From: Agrococcus baldri
GTDB lineage: Bacteria > Actinomycetota > Actinomycetes > Actinomycetales > Microbacteriaceae
Direction: 5' to 3'
DNA length: 64,000 nt
Assembly: GCA_007988785.1 (NCBI GenBank)
Contig: BJUU01000005.1
Coordinates: 1 to 64,000, forward strand
Part shown: positions 8,307 through 25,413 of the stretch, in pieces
How positions within the stretch are numbered: position 1 is the first letter of the stretch
Layout of the letters: each line of letters starts with the position of its first letter
Translations under genes and position numbers: made by a program
Notes under the pieces: model-generated
What the model was told of the DNA's origin: nothing
The model's database searches: none
What the model saw: the letters and a program-made list of their open reading frames with translations, nothing else

Positions 8307-8879
8307 TCAGCGCCCGCCCCAGATCGGGTGGCTCGCGCGCGGCACGTCCTGCTCGGCACGCAGCGCCTCGGTCTGGGCGCGGTCGGTGGCGACCATGAGC
8401 GCGAGCTCGGCCGCCTCCAGCTGCGCGGGCTCGAGCTCGGCCTCGCGGCACAGCTCGACCGCCACGGTGAAGTCGACGCACGCCTCGTGCCACCGACCGA
8501 GCGCGAAGTGCACCGTGCCGCGCTGCTGCAGCGCGTGCGCCCACAGCTCGACCCAGTCGTTCGAGCGCGACTCGGCGATGATGCCCGTGCACTCGCGCAG
8601 CGCCGTGCGCAGATCGCCGCGGGTCTGGATGACGGATGCGCGCAGCAGCCGCGCCTCCGCCACCCGGTCGCGCGATCCCGAGGCCCGGGCGAGCGTCACC
8701 GCCTCGCTCGCAGCCGTCAGCGCGTCGTCGAGCCGGCCGATCGACTCGAGCAGCCAGGCGCGCTCCGAGACGGCGGCGAGCGAGCGCTCCCTGCCGAGCT
8801 GCCGCAGCCGGCGGGCGACGGCGCCCACGTCGACCGCGTTGCGCAGCGCGGTCTGGTCGTAGCCGATGGACTCGCTCAT
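8307..8879 (-). CDS. TPR-like helical repeat protein
   Basis: A 190-residue, Ala/Leu/Glu-rich protein with repeated helix pairs of tetratricopeptide character: about 37-65 (AVSERAWLLESIGRLDDALTAA), 73-110 and 115-150 (LQQRGTVHFALGRWHEACVDF). No enzyme motif, signal peptide or membrane segment. Such proteins are usually scaffolds. The ATG at 8879 lacks a Shine-Dalgarno but follows GACGAT by seven bases on the minus strand, suggesting a leaderless transcript. It is read in the same direction as the SprT-like gene but is separated from it by the dispersed repeat. Confidence 0.7.
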   Translation of the reverse strand: MSESIGYDQTALRNAVDVGAVARRLRQLGRERSLAAVSERAWLLESIGRLDDALTAASEAVTLARASGSRDRVAEARLLRASVIQTRGDLRTALRECTGIIAESRSNDWVELWAHALQQRGTVHFALGRWHEACVDFTVAVELCREAELEPAQLEAAELALMVATDRAQTEALRAEQDVPRASHPIWGGR

Positions 8880-8952
8880 GGCCGCAATCGTCGCGCACTC
8901 GGCGCGATTCGGCGGGAGCACGCGCCGCAATCCCGCGCGCCGGCGCCCGGCA

Positions 8953-9783
8953 TCAGCCGAAGATGCCCCTGCTCGGCGCCGGGCTGGGCGTGGCGTCGGC
9001 GTCGCGCGACGGCTGCGCGCCGCCGAGGAAGCGGCGCAGCTCGGCGCCCGCGACCACCTTGCCGGGCAGCGGGTCGCGACGCAGCGCCCGGCCGATCGCG
9101 TCGATGTCGGGCAGCGCGGCGCCCGCGACCGCGACGACGTTGCCGAAGCGGCGGCCCTTGAGCATGCCGGGATCGGCGAGCGCCGCGACCTCGCCGTGCA
9201 CCTCGTGCAGCGCCGCGAGCTGCCGCTTCGCGAACGACAGCGTGCGGTCATCCGCGATGTTCACGACCACCACGCCCGCGGGGGCGAGCAGCTCGCGCAC
9301 GAGCGCGTGGAACTCCACCGTCGTCACGTGCGCCGGCGTCTGGGAGCCCGAGAACACATCCACCACCACCAGGTCGACCGCGCCCCGCAGCCCGGCGGGC
9401 AGCCGGCCCAGCTGCTCGCGGGCATCGCCGTAGCGCACCCGCATGCTCGCGCCGCGCGGGAGCGGCGCCACCTCGCGCACGAGCTCGACGAGCAGCGGCT
9501 CGAGCTCGATCACCTGCTGGCGCGAGCCGCGCCGGGTCGCGTCGATGTAGCGGGGGAGCGTGAGCGCGCCCGCGCCCAGGTGCACCGCCGTGATCGGGCC
9601 GGGCGGCAGCGCATCGATCACGTGGCCCATCTGCTGCACGTACTCGTAGACCAGCAGCTCGGGCCGCTCGGGGTCGACGTGCGACTGCGGCGTGCCGTCG
9701 ACGACGAGCTGCCAGCCGCCCGATCCCGAGAAGCGCATCTCGGCGTGCAGGCCGCTCGAGAGGCGACGGGTGGGGGTGCTCAC
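8953..9783 (-). CDS. Spermidine synthase-like (PMT fold) protein
   Basis: A 276-residue protein with the Rossmann fold of the polyamine aminopropyltransferase family. The nucleotide-binding loop VHLGAGALTLPRYI (about 66-79), the acidic strand end IELEP (about 94) and DVFSGSQTP (about 145) correspond to the cosubstrate-binding motifs of SpeE. It lacks the N-terminal membrane region of some actinobacterial fusions. Many such actinobacterial proteins are annotated spermidine synthase without proof, so activity is uncertain. The GTG start at 9783 follows a GAGAAT hexamer by six bases; an ATG seven bases upstream is out of frame and closes at once. Confidence 0.75.
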   Translation of the reverse strand: MSTPTRRLSSGLHAEMRFSGSGGWQLVVDGTPQSHVDPERPELLVYEYVQQMGHVIDALPPGPITAVHLGAGALTLPRYIDATRRGSRQQVIELEPLLVELVREVAPLPRGASMRVRYGDAREQLGRLPAGLRGAVDLVVVDVFSGSQTPAHVTTVEFHALVRELLAPAGVVVVNIADDRTLSFAKRQLAALHEVHGEVAALADPGMLKGRRFGNVVAVAGAALPDIDAIGRALRRDPLPGKVVAGAELRRFLGGAQPSRDADATPSPAPSRGIFG

Positions 9784-9789
9784 GGCACC

Positions 9790-9795
9790 ATTCTC
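9790..9795 (-). promoter_or_regulatory. -10 hexamer GAGAAT, leaderless-type promoter
   Basis: Read on the minus strand, GAGAAT ends six bases before the GTG start at 9783, with no Shine-Dalgarno between. It points away from the rpoB promoter, so 9784-9859 holds two divergent promoters. Confidence 0.4.
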
Positions 9796-9859
9796 GCGGG
9801 TCTGCGCGCGCCGTTAGCATCGCGGCCCGCGGCGCCGCCAGCCGACACGCCGCCGCGGC

Positions 9860-9888
9860 TGGACATCAGCCGATCTGCGGCGTAGTGT
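9860..9888 (+). promoter_or_regulatory. rpoB-rpoC promoter (TGGACA-17-TAGTGT)
   Basis: TGGACA (9860-9865) and TAGTGT (9883-9888) are separated by 17 bases, a good primary-sigma promoter. Transcription from about 9895 would give a leader of about 140 bases before the rpoB TTG. Confidence 0.65.
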
Positions 9889-9939
9889 GGCTAGTTGCGC
9901 TCACAGACATCCCCTCTGCCTTCATATTGCGGTCGGCCT

Positions 9940-10020
9940 GCACCCGTTCAGGGTGCTTCAGGGTGTTGACGAGTCTCTCACCGACGACACGATCCCGGGA
10001 AGACCCGCAACCCTTCCCGG
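9940..10020 (+). promoter_or_regulatory. rpoB leader with two hairpins
   Basis: Two stems lie in the rpoB leader. GCACCC/GGGTGC (9940-9945 with 9951-9956) is small. CCGGGAAG/CTTCCCGG (9995-10002 with 10013-10020) ends three bases before the Shine-Dalgarno GGAGGT (10024-10029). The second could influence ribosome access, but no competing structure was worked out. The absence of an upstream rplJ-rplL fits the usual actinobacterial separation of rpoBC from those genes. Confidence 0.45.
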
Positions 10021-10036
10021 CCCGGAGGTATCTGCC

Positions 10037-13507
<3,471 letters not shown>

Positions 13508-13543
13508 TCCGGCAGCCAGAGAATTCGACAAGAGGGAATTGCA

Positions 13544-17428
<3,885 letters not shown>

Positions 17429-17434
17429 TCCGGA

Positions 17435-17454
17435 GCGCTCACGACCGTGAGCGC
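17435..17454 (+). other. Small hairpin after rpoC
   Basis: GCGCTCAC (17435-17442) pairs perfectly with GTGAGCGC (17447-17454) around GACC, six bases after the rpoC stop. It may protect or process the 3' end upstream of the true terminator. Confidence 0.5.
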
Positions 17455-17516
17455 GAAGGACTAAAGATCGAGGAGCGCGCCGGCGCAGCCGGCACGCGTC
17501 ACGAGATCTCGTTCCA

Positions 17517-17554
17517 CGAAGGGGCCGCATCCAGCAACGGATGCGGCCCCTTCG
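17517..17554 (+). terminator. rpoBC terminator, 16-bp perfect stem
   Basis: CGAAGGGGCCGCATCC (17517-17532) pairs fully with GGATGCGGCCCCTTCG (17539-17554) around AGCAAC. It lies 90 bases after rpoC and closes the operon. Confidence 0.9.
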
Positions 17555-17613
17555 TCGTGCGCACGATTGCGCTCGTCGCGGTGCGCCGCAGGCCGCACGC
17601 ACCCCCGCATGCC

Positions 17614-17619
17614 TAGAAT
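17614..17619 (+). promoter_or_regulatory. -10 hexamer TAGAAT for the 17662 gene
   Basis: TAGAAT is a near-consensus -10, 42 bases before the ATG at 17662. No recognisable -35 lies 16-18 bases upstream. Confidence 0.45.
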
Positions 17620-17661
17620 CGCCCCACGACGCGGCACCGTGCCGCCGCAGGAGGTTTGACG

Positions 17662-19197
17662 ATGAGCGACGAGCAGCCCACCTCGTGGCGCGATCGGTTC
17701 TTCGGCAGCACGCCGGCTGAGAGCCCGGCCGCCGACAGCGACGCCGCGGCGGCCGATGCCGCGACCGCCGACGAGACCGAGGTCACGTACGACTCCGCCG
17801 AGATCGCTCCCGACGAGGCCGAGGTCGCAGCGGTGTCGGTGCAGGACCACGACGAGCACCAGCAGCTCGTCGAGCACGATGCCGAGTCGACGCGCGAGAT
17901 GGCGGCCGACGACACCGACACCGCCGTGCTCGACACGCGGGACGCGCCGGAGCCGCGCGCCGGCGACGAGCAGCGCACCGGCGACGCGGGCGTCGAGCCC
18001 ACCGTGATCGCGCCCTCGACGCTGCGCGGCCCCTCGCACTCCGCCGCGCACCCCGACGAGGCGCGCGGCACGGCTGACGCCGCGCACGGCGAGGCAGCAG
18101 AGAGCTCGCTCGAGCAGCGCCCGGAGGATGCCCCGCCCGCCGACGGCGCCGACGACGCTGCACCGCCCGCGCTCGTCGAGCCCCGCCGGCCCTCGTTCGG
18201 CCTGCGGCGCCGCTCCGACGGCGACCCGGCCGACGCCGACGGCGACGCCGACGGCGACGCCGACGGCGCAGAGGGCGACGCGAGCGGTGCGGGTGCAGGC
18301 GGCGCGGCAGCGCTCGCTGGCGCCGGCGCCGCCTCCTCCCCGCGCCACGGCGCGGACCCGGCCGCCCCGGAGTTCTCGGAGCCGGCGCCCACCCAGGCCA
18401 TGGACGCGCAGCCCACGGATGCGGGCGCGGACGACGGCGCCACGCAGGCGATGCCCGCGCAGGAGACCGACGGCGCCGCCTCGACGCGCGTGCTCGAGAC
18501 GCAGCCGGGCGCCGAGCAGCGCACCGAGCGCTTCGGCATCATCCGCGACGAGGTGCCCGCCTCCTCGATCCCTGTCGACGACGAGACGGCGCGTGCCGCC
18601 GCGAGCGGCGGCACGCCGATCGTGCTGGTCGAGGAGCCGCTGCCGCCGCGGCGAAAGGGCGCGCGCGGCGTGGGCTTCGCCGTCGCCCTGCTCGCGACGC
18701 TCATCTTCGCGCTCGTCTTCGCCGCCGCCTACTTCGCGGTCGGCTTCCTCTTCGACCGCGCGTTCGACGCGACCGAGACGCTGCAGTCGGTGTGGCTGCG
18801 GCCCTCGTACCTGCTGCCCGTCGTGGTGTTCTTCCTCGCCTACTGGATCGTGACGCTGATCGTGAACCGCGCCGGCTGGTGGGCGCACGTGCTCGGCGCG
18901 TTCATCGTCGCGCTGCTCGTCTACGCGGCGCACATCGGCGGCGCGTTCATGGAGGAGCAGGGCGGCTGGGCGGGCTACACCGCGCTGCCGGGCATCGACC
19001 CGCAGTCGCTCGGCCAGCTGCTGCTGGCGCCGCTGTCGGTGCTCGCGTTCGTCATCGCGCGCGAGGTGCCCGTCTGGGTGGGCGGCATCGTCTCCCGCCG
19101 CGGACGCAAGGCCCGGGAGGCGAACCGGCAGGCGCTCGAGGAGTTCAACGCCGAGAATGCCGAGCGGCTCGCAGCCTACGAGCGCGCGCGGGGGTAG
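17662..19197 (+). CDS. Acidic disordered membrane protein, unknown function
   Basis: A 511-residue protein I do not recognise. Residues 1-320 are low-complexity, rich in Ala, Asp, Glu and Thr, without hydrophobic segments, and surely disordered; a short DADGD repeat lies near 195-210. Four membrane helices follow, at about 336-363, 384-402, 407-426 and 452-468, then a charged Arg/Glu helix at the C terminus. Several Thr in acidic surroundings (for example TAVLDT) could be kinase targets, given the kinase cluster immediately downstream, but that is conjecture. AGGAGG seven bases before the ATG fixes the start. Confidence 0.75.
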   Translation: MSDEQPTSWRDRFFGSTPAESPAADSDAAAADAATADETEVTYDSAEIAPDEAEVAAVSVQDHDEHQQLVEHDAESTREMAADDTDTAVLDTRDAPEPRAGDEQRTGDAGVEPTVIAPSTLRGPSHSAAHPDEARGTADAAHGEAAESSLEQRPEDAPPADGADDAAPPALVEPRRPSFGLRRRSDGDPADADGDADGDADGAEGDASGAGAGGAAALAGAGAASSPRHGADPAAPEFSEPAPTQAMDAQPTDAGADDGATQAMPAQETDGAASTRVLETQPGAEQRTERFGIIRDEVPASSIPVDDETARAAASGGTPIVLVEEPLPPRRKGARGVGFAVALLATLIFALVFAAAYFAVGFLFDRAFDATETLQSVWLRPSYLLPVVVFFLAYWIVTLIVNRAGWWAHVLGAFIVALLVYAAHIGGAFMEEQGGWAGYTALPGIDPQSLGQLLLAPLSVLAFVIAREVPVWVGGIVSRRGRKAREANRQALEEFNAENAERLAAYERARG

Positions 19198-19311
19198 CGC
19201 CACACCTTTCGCCCAGGTAACCGTTTCCTGAGTTCTGGCACAATATCCGGGGCTACCCCTGCGGCCGCAGGCTTCCCTGCTCCCGGGCTGGCCCGGAAAG
19301 GGGATGCCGGT
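19198..19311 (+). promoter_or_regulatory. Upstream region of the 16.6-kb surface/kinase cluster
   Basis: This 114-base gap holds overlapping -10 candidates CACAAT (19239-19244) and CAATAT (19241-19246), without a clear -35. It also holds a 14-base perfect palindrome CCTGCGGCCGCAGG (19258-19271). The Shine-Dalgarno GGAAAGGGG (19295-19303) serves the TTG at 19312. The whole downstream cluster probably depends on a promoter here. Confidence 0.4.
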
Positions 19312-22300
19312 TTGCTTCGGTGGATCAGGCGCCATCGCAGGTCGACGGTGGCGGGTGCGCTCGTCACCGCCGTCTCCGTCGCGCTCGGCATCCTCGCCTT
19401 CACGTACGACGGCTTCACCACGACCGACGTCGAGCTGAACGACGGCGGCGTCTGGGTGACGAAGCAGGAGAGCCAGCAGCTCGGCCGCATCAACATCCAG
19501 GCAGAGGAGCTCGACGCCGGGCTCACCTCGCCGACCGCGAGCTTCGACGTGCTGCAGGACGGCGACGACGTCCTGCTCCACAACCAGGAGGCATCCGCCG
19601 CCATCCTCGTCGACCCCGTGCAGGTGTCGCTCGGCTCGAGCGTGCAGCTGCCGCCGCAGGGCAGGATCGCCATGGGCGGCGGAGTCGTCGCGATCCTCGA
19701 CCCGGCCGACGGCATGCTGTGGGCGATGGGCTTCGGCGACTTCAGCGGCTTCTCGCCCGAGACCGAGGCGATCGCCGAGCTCGGTGAGGGCGCAGCCGTC
19801 GAGGTGGGCCGCGACGGCACCGTGCACGCCGTCTCGCCGCGCGACGGACAGCAGATCACCATCCCGCTGCTCGACGAGGGCGGCTTCGCCGAGCCCGTGG
19901 TGCGCGAGCGCGGCGAGCTGCGCGAGATGCAGGAGCCGCTCGTCACCGCCGTCGGCAGCGAGGCGGTCGTGCTCGACCGCGCGACGTCGACGCTGCTGCT
20001 GCCCGGCGGCGCCGTCGAGGTGCCGGGCGACGCCGCCGTGCAGCTGGTCGGCGACGCATCCGACCGGGTGGTGCTGACGACGCCGAACCAGCTCATCCAC
20101 CAGCCCATGGGCGGCGGGGCGGCCGAGGTCGAGCAGCGGCAGGGCGGCGGCGATGCCGTGCGCCCGGTGCAGCTGGGCGGCTGCGTCTACGCCGTCTGGA
20201 CGGGCAGCGCGCAGTTCGTGCGCGACTGCGAGGGGCAGGAGCGCAGCGAGCAGCAGGTGCCCGAGATGGACGGCAGCCCCGCGACCTTCCGCATCAACCG
20301 CGACGCGGTGGTGCTGAACCAGTACGCCGAGGGCTCGTCGTGGCTGCTCTCCGACACCCTCGTGCTGGTCGACAACTGGGACGACCTGCTGCCGGAGGAG
20401 TCGGAGGAGACGAGCGAGGAGGACGACTCCGAGTCGACCGAGGATCTGCTGACCAACCAGCCGCCGCCGCTGACCGACGAGAACACCGACCCGGATGCGA
20501 ACGACGACCGCTTCGGCGCGCGACCGGGCCGCTCGACCGTGCTCCCGGTGCTGTGGAACGACAGCGACGCCGACGGCGACGTGCTCACCGCCAGGGTCGT
20601 CGGCGACCTGCCGGAGGGGGTCGCCGTCTCGCCGGTCTCGAACGACTCCGAGCTGCAGCTGCAGCTGCCGGAGGGCTTCTCCGGCGGTTTCACCTTCAAC
20701 TACGAGATCGCCGACGGGCGCGGCGGCACCGACTCCGCGGGCGTGCGGGTGCAGGCGAGCAGCGACGGCGAGAACGGCGTGCCCGAGCAGCTGCGGGCGC
20801 AGGCCTTCGCGGTCGAGCAGGGCGGCGAGTACGAGTACCAGGTGCTCGCCGACTGGGTCGACCCCGACGGCGACGACATGTACCTCACGGGCGCGACGAC
20901 CGACTCCGGCGACACGATCCAGACCGACCCCTCCGGCCGGCTCATCTACACGGCGACCGGCGACGTGGGCGTGCAGACCCTCACCGTCACCGTCTCGGAC
21001 GGCCGCAGCGAGACGACCGGCGAGGTCGAGGTCGACGTGCGCGAGCGCGGCGACGCGCCGCCGCTCGCCAATGCCGACTTCGTCAGCACCATCGAGGGCC
21101 GCGAGGCGACCATCCGGCCGATGCTCAACGACTACTCGCCCTCCGGCCGGCCGCTGCGGCTCGCCTCGGTCGAGCCCGCGGAGGGCGTCGAGATGGTGTG
21201 GGACTCTGCGACCGGCACGGTGACCGTGCAGTCGGGCCCGGTCGGCACCCACTACCTGACCTACATGATCGCCGACGGCCCGCTGCCGAGCGTCGGCCGC
21301 ATCCGCATCGACATCCGCACGCCCGACGAGGAGGCCCGCCCGGTGGCGGTGCGCGACACGGCCCTGCTGCCGCAGCAGGGCTCGGCCCTGGTCGACCTGC
21401 TCGCCAACGACGTCGACCCCGCGGGCGGCGTGCTGGTCGTGCAGCAGTTCTCGATCGAGAGCGCCGCGCCCATCACGGTCGAGCTGCGCGACCGCCGCAT
21501 CGTCAGCATCCGCGACAACGGCCTCGACGCGCCCTTCCAGTTCACCTACACCGTCTCGAACGGCCGCTACTCCGAGACCGGCACCATCGAGGTCATCCCG
21601 GTCGCGCCGCCCGCGCAGCCGCGCGCGCCCAAGGCCGTCGACGACGTCGCGACGGTGCGCGCCGGCGACTACGCGACGATCGACGTGCTCGCCAACGACT
21701 TCTCGCCCGACGGCACGCCGTTCGAGATCGTCGACGAGGTGGTCGACACGAGCTTCGCCGACGCCTCGGAGGGCATCGCCTTCGTCGCCGAGGGCCAGCT
21801 GCGCGTGCACGCGCTCGTCGACGCCCCGACGCGCGCGACCGTCGCGTACGAGATCACCGATGAGCTCGGCAACCGCGACTCGGCGACCGTCGCCGTGACG
21901 ATCGTGCCGCGCGACGCCGAGCAGAACACCCCGCCGGCGCCCGAGACGGTCACCTCGCGCGTGCTCGCCGGCTCGACCGTGCGCATCCCCATCCCGCTCG
22001 ACGGCATCGACCCCGACGGCGACGGCGTCGAGCTCGTCGGCTACGACACGGGGCCCGAGGGCGGCCGCATCCTGCCGGAGGTCGGCCCCGACTACTTCGA
22101 CTTCCAGGCCTTCCCCGACAGCGCCGGCACCGTCGAGTTCACGTACCGCGTGCGCGACCGCTGGGGCGCCGAGGGCACCGCGACCGCGATCATCGGCATC
22201 GCGCAGGCCGCCGACGTCAACCAGACGCCGTTCGCCGAGGTCGACCTCGTCACCGTGCGGCCCGATCGCTCGGTGGCGATCGCGGTGCTCGAGAACGACT

Positions 22301-25300
22301 CCGATCCCGATCAGGACGCCCTGACGCTCAGGGCCGACGGGCTCGAGCTGCCCGCCGAGCTCGCCGACGCCGAGGTCAACGGCGAGCGCGGCACGGTCGA
22401 CCTGCGCTCGCCCGCCGAGCCCGGCGACTACCAGTTCACCTACACGGTGGCGGATGCGCGGGGCGCGTCGACGACGGGCTCGGTCGTCGTCACCGTGGCC
22501 GAGGATGCGCCGCTGCTGCCGCCGCTCGCTCGCGACGACCCCCTGCCCCGCGACGGCGTCGAGCTGGGCGTGCCGCTCGACGTGCCGGTGCTCGAGAACG
22601 ACCTCGACCCGGACGGCGACCCGAGCGAGCTCGAGCTCTCGATCGTGACCGGCCCCGGCACGGTCGCCGGCGACACGGTGCAGGTGGTGCCGAGCGAGGA
22701 GTTCCAGGTCGTCACCTACCGCGTGAGCGACATCGACGGGCTCACCTCCGAGGCCTTCGTCGCCGTGCCGCCGGTGCGCGACCGAGCGCCCTTCCTCTCG
22801 CGCACCGAGCCGGTCCAGATCCCCTCCGGCATCCTGCGCGAGCTGCCGCTGCGCGACTGGGTGACGACCTCCAACGGCAACCCGCCGCGCATCACCTCCG
22901 GCGACACCGTCACGGCCGTGAACGACGACGACACCGGCCTCATCGCCGACACCGAGACGCTGCAGTTCCGCTCGCCCCAGGGCTACGTCGGCCCGGCATC
23001 GATCACGTTCGAGGTCACCGACGGCAGCGGCCCCGAGGACGGCACGACCGCGATGCTGACGATCCCGATCGACGTCACGCCGTCGAGCGTCGTCGCCCCG
23101 GTGTTCGCCGGCGCGGTGCTGCGCCCGGTCGCGGGCGAGGGCGCGACGCAGTTCGACCTGCGCGACGCGACCACCGACCCCGACCCCGGCGACCTCGAGA
23201 GCATGAGCTATGAGCTCACGGGCGGATCCATGAGCGGCGTCGACGTGACGCTCGCCGACTCGATCGTCACTGCCACCGCCGAGGTGAACACGCCGCCGGG
23301 CGCGACGGGCTCCTTCCAGATCGTCGCGGTCGACAGGCACGGCAACCGCGCGCCCGGCACCGTGGTGGTCGAGGTGGTGCCCACGAACCGGCCGATGCCG
23401 ATCGCGCGCGACAACACCGGCGAGGCGATCCAGGGCGAGCCGTTCACGCTCGACGTGGTGGCCGACGACTTCAACCCCTTCGCGCGGGACGGCCTGCCCC
23501 TGCGCATGATCTCGGCTGAGGTGGTCTCCGGCCAGGGCGACATCGGCTTCACCGAGAGCGAGGTGACGGTCACCCCCGGCGCCGACTTCTCGGGCGTGCT
23601 CACGGTGCGCTACACGGTGCAGGACGCGACCGAGCTCGCGCAGCGGCAGGTCTCGGGCACCCTGACGCTCAACGTCAAGGGTGCGCCCGAGGCGCCGCCG
23701 CGCCCGAACGTCGACGCCGTCGGCGACTCGCAGGTGACGCTCACCTGGGCGCCCCCTGCCTCGAACGGCGCCCCGATCACCGGCTACGTCGTGCAGTCGG
23801 CCGACGGCTCGGTGTCGCAGGAGTGCGGCTCGACCACCTGCGTGATCGACGGGCTCACGAACAACGTCACCTACACGTTCCAGGTGGTGGCGCAGAACGA
23901 GGTCGGCGACTCCGACCCCTCTGCCGCCTCCCGCGAGGCCCGGCCCGACGTGCGGCCCGAGCAGCCCGCGCCGCCGCAGCGCCAGCGCGGCGACACGCAG
24001 GTGGCGCTGTCGTGGGAGGCGCCGGTCAACAACGGCTCGCCCATCCAGCACTACATCGTCGAGATCTCGCCGCCGGCACCGAACGGCGCCGTCTCGCAGG
24101 AGGTGCAGGGCCTCAATCACACCTGGACCGGCCTGACGAACGGCAAGTCGTACCAGTTCCGCGTGCAGGCGGTGAACCTGGCCGTCGAGCCGAGCGACTT
24201 CTCGGCCTACTCGCAGCCGGTCACGCCCGCCGGGCCGCCCATGCAGGTGGAGGGCGTGCGGGCGACGCCCGACCGCTCGATCCCCGGCGAGGTGCAGGTG
24301 CAGGTGGGCTGGACGGCGCCGAACGCGAACGGCGCGCCCATCGAGCAGTACACCGTCACGCCCTCGAACGGGGCGGAGCCCGCGGTGGTCACCGGCACGA
24401 GCGCCAACTTCCGCTTCCCCGCCGAGGGCGAGAACGTCACCTTCACCGTCACCGCCACGAACGACGCGGGCACGAGCACGCCGTCCGCGGCCTCGAGCCC
24501 GATCCGCACCTTCACCGCACCGGACGCGCCCCGCGGCGTCAGCGCATCCGACGGGAACACCGACTCGGTCGTCACCTGGACGCCGGGCAGCACCAACGGC
24601 CTGCGCGCGAACGAGGTGCGGTACGAGGTGCAGGGCGGCGGCGCCGGCACGCAGTCCTTCGGCCCCGGCGGCACCTACACCGGCATGGGCAACAACGGCG
24701 GGCCGTACACGATGCAGGTGCGCGCGGTCGCCGTCATCGACGGCACGACCTACGCGAGCGGCTGGACCAACGCCGGCAACCAGGCGAGGCCCTACGGCGC
24801 GATCGGCAGCCCGAGCGCGAGCGGCAGCGGCCAGGTCGAGCAGGTGACGTTCAACTGGTCGGCGCCGGGCCGCAACGGCCGCGACATCTCGACCAGGATC
24901 CGGATCGGCAACGGCAGCTGGCAGAACGTCGGCAACAGCGGCTCCCAGACGGCGAACGCGCGCGGCGGCGAGACCGTCCGCATCACGGTCGAGACCACGA
25001 CCGGCGCGAGCGAATCCGGGCACGGGGCGCAGACCACGACCGCGACGGCCGACGCGACGGCCGAGGAACGGCTGAACCCGAGCATCACGCTCAGCGGCGG
25101 CGGAGCGGCCTACCCGGGCGACTGCCAGGGCAACAACGGCGAGACCTGCCAGTGGTACCAGCTCAACTGGACCGACTTCGAGACCGGCGTCTACAGCTTC
25201 ACCTGCCACAACACGGGCTCCAGCAACGGCGCGGGCAACCCGTTCGAGAGCGGCAGGGTGAACATCACCAGCCGCAACGGCAGCACGATCGCCGAGTACC

Positions 25301-25413
25301 AGGGCGAGGCGGGCGACAACAACACCTGCTACTCCGGCTTCGCCGGACAGGCGTGGATGCACGTGACCGGCAACGGCATCGACCTCACCACGCCGAGAGT
25401 GAACTGGCCATGA
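19312..25413 (+). CDS. Giant surface protein with Ig/cadherin-like and FN3 repeats
   Basis: A 2,033-residue membrane-anchored extracellular protein. A single N-terminal anchor (about 13-31) follows a basic RRHRR. Residues 32-360 show repeating beta structure like a propeller (DGGVWVTKQE motifs), then an acidic linker (about 362-390). From there to about 1460 run some eleven Ig/cadherin-like modules of about 90 residues, many with a VLENDSDPDGD-type calcium loop. About five FN3-like modules follow (LTWAPPASNGAPITGYVV type). The last 110 residues contain four Cys and may form a disulfide-linked cap. The start is TTG eight bases after GGAAAGGGG. It leads a run of overlapping genes; the bifidobacterial counterpart is the FN3 protein of the PFNA locus. 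Confidence 0.85.
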   Translation: MLRWIRRHRRSTVAGALVTAVSVALGILAFTYDGFTTTDVELNDGGVWVTKQESQQLGRINIQAEELDAGLTSPTASFDVLQDGDDVLLHNQEASAAILVDPVQVSLGSSVQLPPQGRIAMGGGVVAILDPADGMLWAMGFGDFSGFSPETEAIAELGEGAAVEVGRDGTVHAVSPRDGQQITIPLLDEGGFAEPVVRERGELREMQEPLVTAVGSEAVVLDRATSTLLLPGGAVEVPGDAAVQLVGDASDRVVLTTPNQLIHQPMGGGAAEVEQRQGGGDAVRPVQLGGCVYAVWTGSAQFVRDCEGQERSEQQVPEMDGSPATFRINRDAVVLNQYAEGSSWLLSDTLVLVDNWDDLLPEESEETSEEDDSESTEDLLTNQPPPLTDENTDPDANDDRFGARPGRSTVLPVLWNDSDADGDVLTARVVGDLPEGVAVSPVSNDSELQLQLPEGFSGGFTFNYEIADGRGGTDSAGVRVQASSDGENGVPEQLRAQAFAVEQGGEYEYQVLADWVDPDGDDMYLTGATTDSGDTIQTDPSGRLIYTATGDVGVQTLTVTVSDGRSETTGEVEVDVRERGDAPPLANADFVSTIEGREATIRPMLNDYSPSGRPLRLASVEPAEGVEMVWDSATGTVTVQSGPVGTHYLTYMIADGPLPSVGRIRIDIRTPDEEARPVAVRDTALLPQQGSALVDLLANDVDPAGGVLVVQQFSIESAAPITVELRDRRIVSIRDNGLDAPFQFTYTVSNGRYSETGTIEVIPVAPPAQPRAPKAVDDVATVRAGDYATIDVLANDFSPDGTPFEIVDEVVDTSFADASEGIAFVAEGQLRVHALVDAPTRATVAYEITDELGNRDSATVAVTIVPRDAEQNTPPAPETVTSRVLAGSTVRIPIPLDGIDPDGDGVELVGYDTGPEGGRILPEVGPDYFDFQAFPDSAGTVEFTYRVRDRWGAEGTATAIIGIAQAADVNQTPFAEVDLVTVRPDRSVAIAVLENDSDPDQDALTLRADGLELPAELADAEVNGERGTVDLRSPAEPGDYQFTYTVADARGASTTGSVVVTVAEDAPLLPPLARDDPLPRDGVELGVPLDVPVLENDLDPDGDPSELELSIVTGPGTVAGDTVQVVPSEEFQVVTYRVSDIDGLTSEAFVAVPPVRDRAPFLSRTEPVQIPSGILRELPLRDWVTTSNGNPPRITSGDTVTAVNDDDTGLIADTETLQFRSPQGYVGPASITFEVTDGSGPEDGTTAMLTIPIDVTPSSVVAPVFAGAVLRPVAGEGATQFDLRDATTDPDPGDLESMSYELTGGSMSGVDVTLADSIVTATAEVNTPPGATGSFQIVAVDRHGNRAPGTVVVEVVPTNRPMPIARDNTGEAIQGEPFTLDVVADDFNPFARDGLPLRMISAEVVSGQGDIGFTESEVTVTPGADFSGVLTVRYTVQDATELAQRQVSGTLTLNVKGAPEAPPRPNVDAVGDSQVTLTWAPPASNGAPITGYVVQSADGSVSQECGSTTCVIDGLTNNVTYTFQVVAQNEVGDSDPSAASREARPDVRPEQPAPPQRQRGDTQVALSWEAPVNNGSPIQHYIVEISPPAPNGAVSQEVQGLNHTWTGLTNGKSYQFRVQAVNLAVEPSDFSAYSQPVTPAGPPMQVEGVRATPDRSIPGEVQVQVGWTAPNANGAPIEQYTVTPSNGAEPAVVTGTSANFRFPAEGENVTFTVTATNDAGTSTPSAASSPIRTFTAPDAPRGVSASDGNTDSVVTWTPGSTNGLRANEVRYEVQGGGAGTQSFGPGGTYTGMGNNGGPYTMQVRAVAVIDGTTYASGWTNAGNQARPYGAIGSPSASGSGQVEQVTFNWSAPGRNGRDISTRIRIGNGSWQNVGNSGSQTANARGGETVRITVETTTGASESGHGAQTTTATADATAEERLNPSITLSGGGAAYPGDCQGNNGETCQWYQLNWTDFETGVYSFTCHNTGSSNGAGNPFESGRVNITSRNGSTIAEYQGEAGDNNTCYSGFAGQAWMHVTGNGIDLTTPRVNWP

